DNA from: Chionis minor | Taxonomy: Eukaryota; Chordata; Aves; Charadriiformes; Chionididae | Direction: 5' to 3' | Length of the DNA stretch: 64,000 nt | NCBI GenBank assembly: GCA_013398295.1 | Contig: VZSF01010142.1 | Location: 26,934 to 90,933 of the forward strand | Part shown: positions 25,100 to 37,121 of the stretch, one piece after another | Layout of the letters: every line of letters begins with the position of its first letter | How positions within the stretch are numbered: the stretch's first letter is position 1 | The notes under the pieces: model-generated | Told to the model about the DNA's origin: nothing | Database searches by the model: none | What the model saw: the letters and a program-made list of their open reading frames with translations, nothing else | Translations under genes and position numbers: made by a program

Positions 25100-27745
25100 T
25101 CTACCTTCAAAGGCAGAAGAAAATATTGATGAGTTTCCCCAGAAGCTCAGAGGCCATTGACTAGCTAGTTGGTGCACAAAGGATCTTGTGGCACGGTGCT
25201 GGAATGCAGGGACAATGGCGTCTTTAGTTGGACTCTGCAGGGGCAAGCCTTTCCAAGGAAGTCACATGAGAATTGAATGGCCTTTGTCTTTATCCTGGAG
25301 TTTGTCTATGAAGCCTAAGAAGCAGGAGTGTGAACAGAAGTTCAGAAGTTATCACAGGCAGAGAGTTACCCTCCTTCTAAGTGATGAGAAGCAAGGGCAT
25401 TCACCAAGGTGAACACGTTGGCTAAGTCTACATTAGTGATTTAAAAAGTACTTGGGAATACTGTGGGGTCTTGGAGCTTTGGACTGTGAAACAGTTTCAA
25501 TGCCTTCAGCATCATTCTGGCCCAGGCCAATGAGCACTCTCTTAACCAATAACTGAACAGGATCTGTGACTCCACAAAGGCTCAGGATCATTCCCAATTA
25601 GTGGCTGCAACAAGTCATTGCTGGAGGGATAGACAATGATTGTGCCGATTTTTCTTCTGCATGCCAGATAAGAAACCTGGGAACATGAGATACAGGGAAG
25701 ATTAGGGTACACATAGTAGCTGACTTGGCCTCAGATTTTGCATATGGCCTCCACCCACCTTGTTCTGCCCTCTGAGATGAATTCTCACTGCTGCCCCTTC
25801 CCAGCCTAATGATCTACCCTATCCCTAGCCCCATCCCTATCCAGATGCTAAAGTCCCACCAGCCACAATAACCTAAACTAAATGGCCTGGGGAAACTCCT
25901 GTCCTTGCTATCCTCCCTTCCTTGCACCACAGATTGTCAGCTAACCCAAAACCAAAACGAGAGTGGTTTGTACCAGAGCTTGTTTGCAGGCCCTTTTCAG
26001 TCTGCCAGAGTTAGTACAGAAGTTAAATACCTGGAAACTGAGTACTTTGGTGCAGCAGAGCTGAGTGGGTCAGATGTGTCTCCTTGAGGTGAAATGAGTG
26101 AACGTATGTCAAAGAGGTCTGTTAGACATCTAGAGACTCTTGTGCGTTGCCCTAGATGCAGATGCTGAAAGAGGGAGAAAGAATTGCAGATGAAAACTTA
26201 ACCACCTGAAGCCTCTTCAAACATATTATTTGAACAGCTGAATCTTACTTCTACTGTCAGACCTTGCAGAAATCTCAAAACTGTCTCTGAAAAAAAAAAA
26301 AGACAACCCAACAAAACAAAGCAAAAAACAACAAAACAACCTTGACAGATTATTTCATCATTCATTGTTATTTTTTTCCTTTAAATGAAAATGACAGTCC
26401 ATTCAGCCTGTACTTTTAGAGGTCAAATACTCAGAACCTGAAGGTTTTCTACCATTTTCCTCCTCCAGATATTTATTTGTTAATTCTGAGGAAAATATCT
26501 ACAAAGTAAAATGCACTTGTTAGCAAAACATTCCTCTTCTCATTAGTCCCCTTTGTTATCAGCATTACTTCATCTGCCATATGTTTTGCATATTAAGCCT
26601 TGCTTTAGATACTCCTAAACTCTGCCTGGAAGTATGAAAATAATTATGAATCCAATAAAATTTCAACATATTCTTGATATGATTTTCATGTTTGTCATCT
26701 TGACAGATTGGTGTAGTGGAATCTCAATTTTACTGTTTCCCCTTGGAGGTAATTTTACCTCGCCTTGAGGAAGAAATTAATGAAACTAAGACATTTACTA
26801 TCTCGAAAATAGGCAATTTTTTGTCACAGGATGTCATATGCATGGAGATGCACAGCCATGCTGCTGAGTCACTCCCACAGCTGCACCACGTTGGTTCCAT
26901 TAGTTCCAATTCAGAAAAACGAAGAAGTAGCACATTTCTCAGGCAGAGTATACTGGGAGTCAAGACACAGGAAGGAACTCCTCAGCACAGTCATGCTTAG
27001 TTGGGAGAAACATACCTTGTGGCATTTAAGTCTGAAATAAAAGCATCGTGTTGGACTGTCCCCACACAATATTTACACGTGCTTTTTATGTGCATGAACT
27101 GAGTGAATGAAAGACGAACCTTATAAGCTCAAATAACACCTGACTACAAGCTGTACATGCCACTTTGAGGCACTGGCAAATCACTATATCCGTGCACTCT
27201 ATGTGTCCTCCAAAGGACAAGGGAAGTCCTGGTCACGTCATGGAGATGAACCGTGCACCATGGAAATGCAGTCATCAGAGAAATGAATTGCAATCTCTTA
27301 TCCCAGTCTCTACAGCACATGCAAAATGAAGCTCTAAAACTTTGTAACTGGACAAAGTTGAAGAGCTATTCAGAGAGATTTCAAAAAGCACAGTTTTGTT
27401 GTGACACCATCAACTAAACTGTAGATACTTTCTCAAAGCAAGGATATGTTGGACCTTCTTAATGAATGAATTTTTAAAAATGTTTATATTAAAGAATACA
27501 TTTTATTTCTTTTAACTTTTTTTAAATTATTTTTTTATTAGGATTGCTAATATTTGTTCCAAAATGTCAGAGGCAAACATACAGAACTGCAGGTTTCAGC
27601 CCAGGTCTTAGGTTTAACATAATTTTAAGCATCTACAAGCCAGCATGTAAGAGACTCCAAAAATGATGAAAGCTGGGACAGTGAGATAAGGCAGAAAAAA
27701 TACACAATCTGCTAAGTCTGTCATGTGTATGCCATGTAGGGATGC
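25100..27745. other. Unique non-coding DNA
   Basis: No gene or recognised transposon. There is an A-rich run with CAACAAAACAA-type sequence at about 26290-26340. The frames are short and unremarkable. Confidence 0.5.
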
Positions 27746-27750
27746 TACGC

Positions 27751-28519
27751 TGTGGCGGGTTATCCTTGGTTAACAGCATGATTTCCACGCAGCTGCTTGC
27801 TCATTTCCCACCTCGCTAGAACAGGGCTGAGAAAGGGGAAAAACCAGGAACAACAGGAACAAAAAAGCTTGTGGGTCAAGATAAAGACAGGAAGATTGCT
27901 TACTAAATACTGCTGTGGGCAAAACAGATTTGATTTGGGGAAAATGAACTTAATTTATTGCCAATTAAAATAGATTCAGGTAGTGAGAAACAAAAAGACA
28001 AACATTAAAGCAATACCTTTCCTCCTCGCTCTCTGAGGCTGAACACCAGTCCTTCACTCCAGACTCCTCTACCCCCACCATAAGCACTATGGGGTGGAGG
28101 GGGGCACATAGCATTTTTTGTCTGCTGCTCCTTCCTTCTCATGCCATTCCTCTGCTCCAACATAGGTTATCCATGGGTTGAAGTCCTGTAAGGAAAATCT
28201 GCCCTGACATAGGGTCCTTCACACCACACCATGGGGCATCTCCTCCTCCTCTGACCTTGGTGTTCCCTCTGTTGTTTCTCACTTTGTGTTCCTCCTCCTC
28301 TGTCTATCTGGCATTCCTGGCCCTTTCAAATATGGTTTCACAGAGGTGCTACCACCTTGGCTGGTGGGCTTAGCTGTGTCCTTCGGGGGGTCCATCGTAG
28401 AACTGGCTGGAACTGGCTGGAAACAGCTATGTCTTGCATGGGGCAGCCCGGACCTGTCCTTACAAAGCCCACCCCTGCAGCTCCCCTACTACCAAAACCT
28501 TGCTGCAGACACCCAATAT
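27751..28519 (-). mobile_element. Avian ERV LTR (minus strand), solo
   Basis: Read on the plus strand it opens TGTGGCGGGTTATCC, passes CAGCTGCTTGCTCATT, AAGCTTGTGGGTCAAGATAAAG and AATTTATTGCCAATTAA, then a pyrimidine-rich part, and closes with GCTACCAAAACCTTGC and CCCAATA. This is the reverse complement of a well-populated bird LTR family whose 5' end is of the type TATTGGGTxTGxxxCAAGG. The polyadenylation signal AATAAA is on the minus strand (27954-27959). About 770 bp with no gag or pol next to it means a solo LTR. No convincing target duplication is visible (TACGC on the left), so one end may be eroded. The 132-codon frame starting at 28286 lies mostly in the LTR and is not a gene. Confidence 0.8.
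27954..27959 (-). promoter_or_regulatory. LTR polyadenylation signal
   Basis: AATAAA on the minus strand, about 200 bp from the 3' end of the LTR at 27751. It is in the expected R/U5 position. Confidence 0.45.
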
Positions 28520-31032
28520 CTTCATCACTGCAGGTTGAAAATCATGCTTTTACCAAATTACTTTTTTCCATGGCTACGATTCAGAAAGTTTAAATGCAAT
28601 CTCAGAACTGCTGAAAACCAAAACACTTATCTTAAAATTAGAAAGAATGCACTGATTAAAGAATATAAAGACATAAACAGTTAGAAAAGTTAGAGAAAAA
28701 GAGGCAGAAATCTGACCTCCTCCACAAAATAGTAAGTAAATGTTGCTCTGAATGTCCCTTCATTGAGCCTGCTTTATGTACCCCAAGAAATGGTGAAGGA
28801 GTTGTAAATGTTCACAACCGTAGTTGTATAAACCCTTATATGGATACTATACCGAAAGTCATGGAATCTGTTCTATCTAGGACGGAATTCTTATGTATTT
28901 AAGAACCTTTTATGTATGTAATCTTCTACATAAGAATGTCTGCAATGCTTAGCAACCTTAAGAAGCAAATAGAGTGGCCAGCCCCTCAAGGCAGCCAAGG
29001 CATTAGAAGATCTTTAATGAAAACAGGACCAGTATCAGTTCTGCTAGTACCACCTCAGAGGGTAGAGGTGCTGCTGGAGCTGTTCCCTCTGCACGGTCAG
29101 CCAAGACTGCTCCTGGAGCACAATCCTATGGAACAACTAAGAATAAAGCTGAGATTCAGATAGACAGGTTGTGCTTCAGTGAAATATGTTTTGGTTTGTG
29201 TGTCTTTCGTAATTATGTTTCTGGTTTGTAATCAATTGGACAACCTTATACTTTTCAAGCGCAAACTTGGCTTCTCCCCTAATATTGCCTAGCAAGAGGC
29301 ATATGCTTGAGGCTACCTACCATTCCCTGCAACCTCTGTTTCCAACAGGCTGGTTGGTCTCCCCACCTCAGGCACTGCTGATTCACTCTCAGTGCCTGCT
29401 TGTAAACATGGTTTCAAGCTCTGAAGGGCTCTGCACTGAACTGTGACAGTCATTCTGGGTACCAGTGACATCATCTGTCAGGTAAATGGAGAAGAATTTG
29501 CTACAGCCCGTGCAGCTCAGTGTTTTGTAATAGCAGGAATCAAGAGTGAAACAGTCATTGTTACCTGCACTGTCTGGTATCAGCATAGAAAAAAATTAGC
29601 CTATAAAGAAAAATTACCAGCTTGGGATGGTAAAGACTGATGTAGCCTCAGTTCACTCTCCTTCCTATGCAGATCTGTCTTGCTAGCCTCAGTTCTGACT
29701 CAACACCAATCCCATCTACACTGCCTATATGTGGAGCTAGTTCAACAGAATGGGCAGTAGGACTGGATGGTGGGGTTGCCTGTCTGCTTCACCTCGACTC
29801 CTGTGAAACATACATGTCTTGACATACCTGTCTTGACTACAGCCAAGAGAGAAACCTATATTTGAAGGTTATTGTTTCTTGTACCAGCATGAATGACAGT
29901 AGGTTTTCCTCACATCTATCACATGTCCTGAGGCTGCCATATGGTGGAGTTCCTGCCAAGTTTATTCCTCTCCACACTCTAGTAACAGCTCCCTTTTTAT
30001 ATCTCTATTGGTCTTTTTAGCCTTCACACTCTTCAGGAAAGCAGATGTTGAGGTACCATCCCAGTGAAATATCATTATGATCCTTCCCCTGCCCTGTGCA
30101 TTCTCCCTTCCCTTCAGGATTATTTGATGACACATTTCCTTGTTCAAAACTATGGAAGCCAAGAGACCATATGGTCCATATTTTATAATAAACCTCTGGC
30201 AGTCTGCCTCTATGGATGTTTTAGCACATTGTAGGGATTTGATAGCTTGCAACATTTCCTTCTCAGACGGATCATTTCCTGGTAGTTAGTGTTGGCTGTG
30301 TTGACAGCTGCAAGTTTGTGTTGGGACAAAGAAACATTTACATGTAGTGAATAGCAGTAAAATGCCTGTATCACGCAGCACTGAGAGGTATAAGGGTTTG
30401 CACTAAGAGCTCGCCTTCTTGAGACAGCAAACAAAGAGCTTTCTCTCACTGTAAAATGCAGGTTGATTGTCCCTGCCATCAGATCTTTCATAACCCTTTT
30501 TCTTAAATGCAGTGCCAACATTCGTATTAACCCATCTTCAGGATAGAGGATTTCCAGATTCTGAGTTCACCTAAAGAAATTTTGCACAGATTTTTCTCCA
30601 GGGTTACAGACAATATGAATTTTCTTCTCTAGTCACTGTTTCTTGCCTCTGAGGTACAATTTGCTGCCCCATGCATTGAGCTGATACAACTGCTTGGTGA
30701 TTTTCCTGTTGGAGCAGTTCCATTGCATCCAAAGCAGTTGCACAGAATGGAAGGGCAGCTGAATTGTGCCACGTGTAGGGAGGCATCTGTTTGAAGTGAG
30801 CTTGAAACCACATCACATATGTCCACAGAAAGTATCACTCCATTCATATATACTCTTGTCCCCTCATCTGTCCTCAAATTTGTATTTTGCCTTTGCCTTT
30901 GCAATGTTCCTGCCTCTTCGAAGACTTAAATTATGGCTAAGTCACTTATCCCATTAAAAAAAAAAAGAAAAAGAGAAGCTGAATTGAAGGCAGGCTTAGT
31001 TGGCTAAAGAGACATGAACTAGATTGTACCAC
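28520..31032. other. Unique non-coding DNA
   Basis: No gene, RNA or clear transposon recognised. Frames on both strands reach about 100 codons, without any family signature. Confidence 0.5.
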
Positions 31033-31238
31033 AGAGTCATAGAATAACAGAATGGTTGAATGGTTTAGGTTGGAAGGGACATTTAAAGATCACCTAGTCC
31101 AACCCCCTTGCCATGGGCAGGGACACCTTTCACTAGATCGGGTTGCTCAAAGCCCCATCCAACCTGGCCTTGAGTACTTCCAATGATGGGGCATCCACAA
31201 CTTCTCTGGACAACCTGTTCCAGTGTCTCACCACCCCC

Positions 31239-31274
<36 letters not shown>

Positions 31275-31718
31275 CTTNAAATCCACCATTTTTCAGTTTA
31301 AAACTCTTGCTCCTTGTTCTGTCACTACAGGCCTTGGTAAAAAGCCTTTTTCCATCTTTCTTATAAGCCTCTTTTATATATTGAAGGGCTGCAATAAGGT
31401 GTGCCTGGAGCCGTTCCTCTCCAGGCTGAACAACCCCAGCTCTCTCAGCCTTTCTTCACAGGACACATGTTCTATCCCTGTGATCATTTGTGTGGCCCTC
31501 CTCTGGAGCCGCTTTAACAGATCCATGCCTTTCTTGTGTTGGGGACACCAGACCTGGATGCAATATCCCAGGTGGGGTCTCACATAAGCAGAGTAGAGGG
31601 GAAAAACCACCTCCCTCAACCTCCTGGCCACGCTTCTTTTGATGCAGCCCAGGATACAACTGGCTTTCTGAGCTGCAGGTGCACATTGATGGCTCCTATC
31701 TAATTTTTCATCCACTTG
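31033..31718 (-). mobile_element. CR1 LINE fragment with poly-A run and N
   Basis: A minus-strand CR1 beginning with the inverted tail (AGAGTCATAGAATAACAG) and continuing to the TTTTTCATCCACTTGAGA region, that is, farther 5' than most copies here. Minus-strand translation shows [24 protein letters not shown] and [13 protein letters not shown]. Between the conserved TGTCTCACCAC block and CAGTTTAAAAC there is a 28-base A run (31243-31270), then TTTTCTT and an undetermined base at 31278, replacing the normal sequence seen in the sister copy at 10669-11013. The uninterrupted join CTTCTTTTGATGCAGCCC near 31637 is useful for reading the nested copy at 44 kb. Confidence 0.93.
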
Positions 31719-32544
31719 AGATGCCCGAGGGTATCAGGACGTTCTAACGTATCTGTGCCAGCATAACAAATACAGCATAAGTCCTATGTAAGACCCATGC
31801 TCTTCTAGGTGAGCAGCTGGAGGAGGCAGAACAGTCTGTTGTGACTAGTACATCCCTGAACACCGAATCACAGTCATGTGAAATGTAGCTCCCAGGGTTA
31901 CCTTGGCCTTGTCCTGCAAATTCCTCTTCAGGGGCAGGAACTTGTCTTTTTGCTGCTCTTACACACCCAGCCATATAATGTGGATAGTACGTAGAGATTA
32001 TCTACTTATTATATTTTGCCTTGGCTTTTTTCTTTCCCCCTAGGCAAATGTTCCATCTCAGCATCTTAAACGGGACTGTGTTCTTACAGAGAGCCAGCTG
32101 CACACTCTGGTAAGGTCTCAGTCAAAGGAATGAGACCAAGAGGACAGAAAAAAGCCTATTCTATTTATTACACATAGCTCAGGTGGTTCCCACCCCCAGC
32201 CTACTCCCACCCATTCGTTCCTGCTTCTGTCAAATTATCTCGATTTTGAAAAAGACTTCTCTTAGAACTGTATTTTTTGCAATCTGGATTATTTCACATT
32301 TCTGAGTGCAGGCACAGTGTTACGACTGTGTAATCCACAGGAAGGAGTGAATTGTAGCCTCTGATGATGGGGAGGGAGAGGCAAAGGAGGACAGAGGTGC
32401 ATTCCTGGGTGGGAGAAGGCCAAGGGCAGGAGCCAGTAACTAGCTTTGAGCATTAAGCCTGGAGACTGGGTTTATCTGGGTCATGTGCTGGATGTCTGTG
32501 CTTCATTTGTTGACATGAGTTCATTTGTTGGAGAATGGATCCAT
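31719..32544. other. Unique spacer between two CR1 copies
   Basis: No gene or repeat recognised. The CR1 on either side point in opposite directions (minus then plus). Confidence 0.5.
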
Positions 32545-33360
32545 AGGAGCCCTGAGGAGAGGGATTAGAGGGTGTTGGTAGATAAGAAGCTCAACATGAG
32601 CTGGAAACTCGCACTTCCAGCCCAGAAGGCCAACCATTTCCTGGGCTGCATCAAAAGCAGTGTGGCCAGCAGATTGAGGGAGCAGATTCTGCCCCTCTGC
32701 TCCACTCTCATGAGACCCCACCTAGAGTACTGTGTCCAGCTCTGGAGCCCCTGACATGAGAAGCCCCTGACAGCACACTGTTGGAGTGCTTCTGGAGGAG
32801 GGCCATGAAGATGAAGCGAGGCCTGGAGCACCTCTGCTATGAGGACAGGCTGAGAGAGCTGGGGATTTTCAGCCTGGCGAAGAGAAGGCTCCAGGGAGAC
32901 CTTAGAGCAGCCTTCCAATATCCAAAGGGGGCCTACAGGAAAGATGGAGAGGGACTTTTTACAAGGGCATTTTTACAAGNGAGAGCTGGGGTTTTTCAGC
33001 CTGGCGAAGAGAAGGCTCCAGGGAGACCTTAGAGCAGCCTTCCAATATCCAAAGGGGGCCTACAGGAAAGATGGAGAGGGACTTTTTACAAGGGCATTTT
33101 TACAAGGGTGAGGGGTAATGGCTTCAATCTGGAAGAGTGGAGATTTAGATTAGATCTCAGGATGAAATTTTTCACCATGAGGGTAGTGAGACACTGGCAC
33201 AGGTTGCCCAAGGAAGCTGTGGATGCTGCATCCCTGGAAGTGTTCAAGGCCAGGTTGGATGAGGCTTTGAGCAATTAGGTGTAGTAGGAGGTGTTTGGAA
33301 CTAGATGATCTTTAAGGTCTCTTCCAACCTAAACCATTATATGATTTTATGATTCTATGA
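32545..33360 (+). mobile_element. CR1 LINE, plus strand, with duplicated block at an N
   Basis: Plus-strand CR1 running from the AGCCCTGAGGAGAGGGATTA region through ORF2 C-terminal codons (LNMSWKLALPAQKA, HLEYCVQLWSP, DRLRELGIFSLAKRRL) to the 3' UTR and a tail ending TTTTATGATTCTATGA. A 126-bp part (32854-32979) is repeated after a single N (32980) at 32981-33106, differing at one base (32865 versus 32992). Without that repeat the element reads as an ordinary CR1. The catalytic RT region is absent. Confidence 0.95.
32854..33106 (+). repeat. 126-bp direct repeat separated by one N
   Basis: Two 126-bp copies with one substitution sit exactly either side of N at 32980. The simplest reading is two contigs whose overlapping ends were joined without being merged. 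It is unlikely to be a real tandem duplication. Confidence 0.9.
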
Positions 33361-35520
33361 ATTAGCTTGGAACAGTTTAGAGGTTTGGTGTCTATTATCC
33401 AAAGGTGCTAAGTGTAGTATGAAAGAAACACAGACAATATCTGCAACCCAACCTTTATTTTATAAGCTTTTTCTTCCCAACCCAGCCCAGAGTAGATTCT
33501 CTAACCTCATCCTGCAGTTACTGTCCTCCAAGAACAGGTTTCTTCCCATCTTACAGTTACTTCCTAAAAGTGACATGTCCAGTCTCAGTGAGACATCCAT
33601 GGTCTGAAAATTGAAATGGTAAACACATAATTTAAGTATTTAACAAAGATGTTTTAGTAAGAATAGATATCCAGATTTCAGGCAGTTGAAGTTGATTGAA
33701 TTGACCCAAACCATCAAGTCTTTTTTGAACAATGAATCCACTGGTAGTATTATTTTTGTCCTCTGTTGCCCATGGAAGCTTATCTCATCTTGCACCTCCC
33801 AACACTCTCATACAGCTTTCAGTTCATTTTGTTCTCTGAGAACAAGGTATCTTGGATGTAGTCTACAGTGACTTTCACTGAAAGCATCTAATTTCTTCAG
33901 GATTCAAGCTAGATTTGTCGAAACACCACCCTGCCCATAGAGGAGCAGAGAGAGGATGGGATCAGCCTTGAGGAATCCTGCAGGCAGGAAGCCAGGCAAA
34001 TATCCAGTAAAACCTGATTGAAATGATTTAATGACAAAGTGACAAATCCATATCTCATGTTTAAGATCCCACTCCCACCTTTGCTCCTCTCAGGCAGAGG
34101 TCGTGAGGCTGCTGCTGGTTGCTCTGATGCATACAGCCAGCGCTGCCAGTGACAATACTCTTCTGCCCCAATACATCCTGGACCAAACTGTCAGGACTGA
34201 GAAGGTGCTGAAGCAGTTGATCTCGTGTAGGTACAATGTGCTGGGTGTTTATGAAAGTAGCCTCCAACCTGCTGCACTCTATATCCCAGCCTATGAATAC
34301 ATCAAGATGCTTTTAACTGGCTTCCTGATGACACTGATCTCTGCTATTCTGCACAGCTGGTGCACAAGAAGTCTAGCCATGAAGATCTAGATAGAAGTAT
34401 CCATCATTTAAACTGTGTCTCATGGGTTGTCAGGTGGATATTAGATGCTAATGTATGGCCTGAGATGAAATGGGCTTTGAATTGTGTATTTACTAAACTT
34501 TTCTCCTCACTGTTGTTTTATACCCTTCTGCCTTCTGTTATTAAAGCTGCTGAGGACATGTGGTGTGACAGATAAAGGCTGAAAAAAATTGAAGGTATTT
34601 ATAAAATTGGTCCTTCATTTGCAGACTGCATACTAAACCCTTCAGGTGTATTTTGAGATGACATTTTGAGGATAGGGCTGTGTATAGTAATGGCACATAT
34701 TTCTTATCAAGGAGGGGGGAATAACAGATTTTGCCAAGAAAAAAAAAAAAAGAGCTTTCTGAAATAGGATCCTCACTCAGTTGAAAAGCTTTGAAAAGAA
34801 AAGATGGCAAAGAGATGAAAAATACAGCGGCATTGTCCCTCACGTGGATGACTGACTGCCAAAGGAATCCAGGGGAGCAGAAAATGGGACTGCATTGGTA
34901 TGATATAAGGAGGCAATAAGATGAAAATATGCAGACAGAGAAAGAGAACTAGTCTTGAGAGTGGTGCTGTGCTGTGCTAACAATAACTGATGGCGTGTAC
35001 ACTTGACTGCAGACATCTTTTAGACACCTTTGAAATTCACTTTACTGGCTTCACACTCCTCCTAGGCATCACTTTTTATGGTCAGAGGTTTCCTAGGTTT
35101 TGTGCAGCGCTTACCATAAAGGAGCATGAAATATGGTTGTTTGGCAATGCTGTATCAATGAATTTAAGGGTTGGGGGCTCCATGTCTGTTTATGGCTGCT
35201 CTGGGTGTCCATGGCAAGGTGCTGGCAGCAGCGGGGGCCGCAGGGGTGGCCCCTGTGAGGAGGGGGAGGTCATGGTGGTGCTTGATGCAGCTGGTGCCTT
35301 GCTGCAGGACATAGCTGAGGCCATCAGCCCTCAGAGCACAAACGGGGTTTGCTAGACATTAACCTTAAAATGCAACAGCTCGAGGCACCGCAGGGGTAGC
35401 CTTTTCTTCTGCCAGTCCTCCTGAAATGTGCTGTCACCGCATGCAGAGCAGGGGAGCCCAGCGAGGCACTGGTGGGATGGCTCAGCGCCGGCTCCTCGGA
35501 GGCTGGGATAGATGGTGGCT
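33361..35520. other. Unique DNA, GC-rich toward the right end
   Basis: No recognised gene. The 95-codon plus frame at 34103-34390 starts with MRLLLVALMHTASAAS, which looks like a signal peptide. It matches no family I know and is probably chance. From about 35190 the sequence becomes GC-rich with several CpG and many GGGGCC-like runs, perhaps an eroded LTR U5. An A run lies at 34740-34751. Confidence 0.45.
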
Positions 35521-35530
35521 CCAGGCTCTG

Positions 35531-36578
35531 TAGGGCCTCCTCTCTGTGGAGCGGGGGCCTCTGTAGCCTTCCCTAGAAATTAATGTGTATCTGTCCTTGG
35601 AGCACAGGCCTGCTCGGACCCTCCTAGGAATTATATCATAGAATCATAGAATGGTTTAGATTGGAAGGGACCTTGAAGATCATCTGGTTCCAACCCCCTG
35701 CCATGGGCACGGACACCTCCCACTTGACCTGGTTGCTCAAAGCCTTGTCCAACCTGGCCTTGAACACTTTCAGGGATGGGACATCCACAGCTTCCCTGGG
35801 CAACCTGTGCCATTGTCTCACCATCCTCACAGTGAAAAATTTCTTCCTGAAATCTAATCTAAACCTCCCCTCTTCCAGATTGAAGCCATTGCCCCTCGTC
35901 CTATCACCACATGCCCTTGTAAAAAGTCCCTCCCCATCATTCCTGTAGGCCCCTTTCAGATACTGGAAGGCTGCTCTAAGGTGTCCCTGGAGCCTTCTCT
36001 TCTCCAGGCTGAACAACCCCAAATCTCTCAGCCTGTCCGCACAGCAAAGGTGGCTTTTTCAGTGTTCTCAGATACATTGTCCACTGTGCACATATCTGAG
36101 AGCAAACGTATCTGTCGTGGGGCAGGGGCCAATTCATCCCTCCTTGGGAATTACACGGCACCTGCATATCTGTGGACCCGGGGCTTATGCAGCCCTCCCT
36201 GCAAAAGAGTGCATGCCTCTTGCAAAAATGTGGGTCTACGCAGCCCTTCCTAGGAAGTAACGCATGTCTCTCTGTGGAGCTGGAGCCTGTCCAGCCCTCC
36301 CTGGGAATAAATGTACGTCTTTCTTTGGGGCATGGGCAAAACAAATCCCTGAAAATAAGCCCCTAGAAAATAGCGCCTGCCTGGCTGTGGAGTAGGAGTC
36401 TATTCAGCCCTCGCTGGGGATGTGTCTTCCTGATGTCACCCTCCCTAAAAATCAGTGTGTTTATTGGAGCAGGAGCCTGTTCATCCAGCACTCGCACATA
36501 GGGCCCCTCTATCTGTGGGGTGGGACTGTATTCACCCCTCCTTGGGAACGAAGCCGTGTCTGTCCCTTTAGTGGCGGG
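35531..36578. repeat. Degenerate 51-bp minisatellite interrupted by CR1
   Basis: A unit built around CAGCCCTCCCTGGGAA followed by a TGT.TCTGTGGAGC.GGAGCCT part recurs. Anchors fall at 35564, 35615, 36190, 36241, 36292 and 36342, giving spacings of 51, 51, 51 and 50; later units are longer (about 63) and more diverged. The array is interrupted from 35637 to about 36045 by a CR1. Because 51 is 17 codons, one minus-strand frame (35976-36344) stays open across the units and shows a 17-residue periodicity. Non-coding origin is much more likely. Confidence 0.8.
35637..36045 (-). mobile_element. CR1 LINE 3' end inside the minisatellite
   Basis: Minus-strand CR1 starting at the inverted tail TCATAGAATCATAGAATGG and the TTGGAAGGGACCTTGAAGATC block, and ending at CTCTCAGCCTGTCC. 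The minus-strand frame gives LFSLEKRRLQGHL, RLDFRKKFF and RQWHRLPREAV of the ORF2 C-terminus. It is little diverged compared with others here. It sits within a 51-bp repeat unit that starts at 35615, so it landed after the array formed. Confidence 0.95.
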
Positions 36579-37112
36579 CGATTCTGTTAGGGGGTCTTAT
36601 AAGCCACCCTCTCCAGCCCAGGACCTCTCCTGCCCAGCCTCCGGAGCCCAGCCCAGCATGCCTGGGACCTGGGGCTTCTGCCCAGGCTGAGGGATGCGGC
36701 TGTCACTTTCCTGTTCGCAGGTTCAACCAGAAGGGAAGCTGAGCTGGGTTTGCTCAAGCAGGCAGAGCGACAGATGTTCCCTTTCTCCTGCTCCGCTTCG
36801 AAGGGAGGCAGGAGACAGAGAAAAAGAGAGACTTAAGAGTTTAGAAGGAACTAAACTACTTTAATGAAATATTAGCAATAAAATAATAAAAAGAAAAAAT
36901 AAAATATATACAAAACCATATGAAGATCCCAGGAATGACAATCATGTCACCAAGTGGCCCTGGGGAAGTACCAGACTGGACTCAGCAACTAACCGGAACT
37001 GGATTCTGCATCTGGATTCAGGAACGCACAGATCGGGATCAAAGGCAGACGAACACAAAGTCCTCCTCAGACACCGGCCGTTGAAGAAAGGGGCTGAACC
37101 TTTGGTCCCTCA

Positions 37113-37121
37113 GCTTTTATA
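37113..37121 (-). promoter_or_regulatory. LTR TATA box
   Basis: TATAAAAGC on the minus strand, upstream of the LTR polyadenylation signal, the usual U3 position. It overlaps one arm of a perfect palindrome, so a mirror TATAAAA also faces right at 37142-37148. Confidence 0.5.

Noticed and set aside
28286..28684. 132-codon plus frame
   Set aside because: It starts inside the LTR at 27751-28519 and runs out of it; not a gene.
32854..33106. Biological tandem duplication in CR1
   Set aside because: The N exactly at the junction, and the same pattern at 50985, make an assembly artefact far more likely.
34080..34390. Possible exon: pyrimidine tract plus CAG, then a signal-peptide-like frame
   Set aside because: An acceptor-like site and a hydrophobic start are common by chance; no known family and no convincing donor site.
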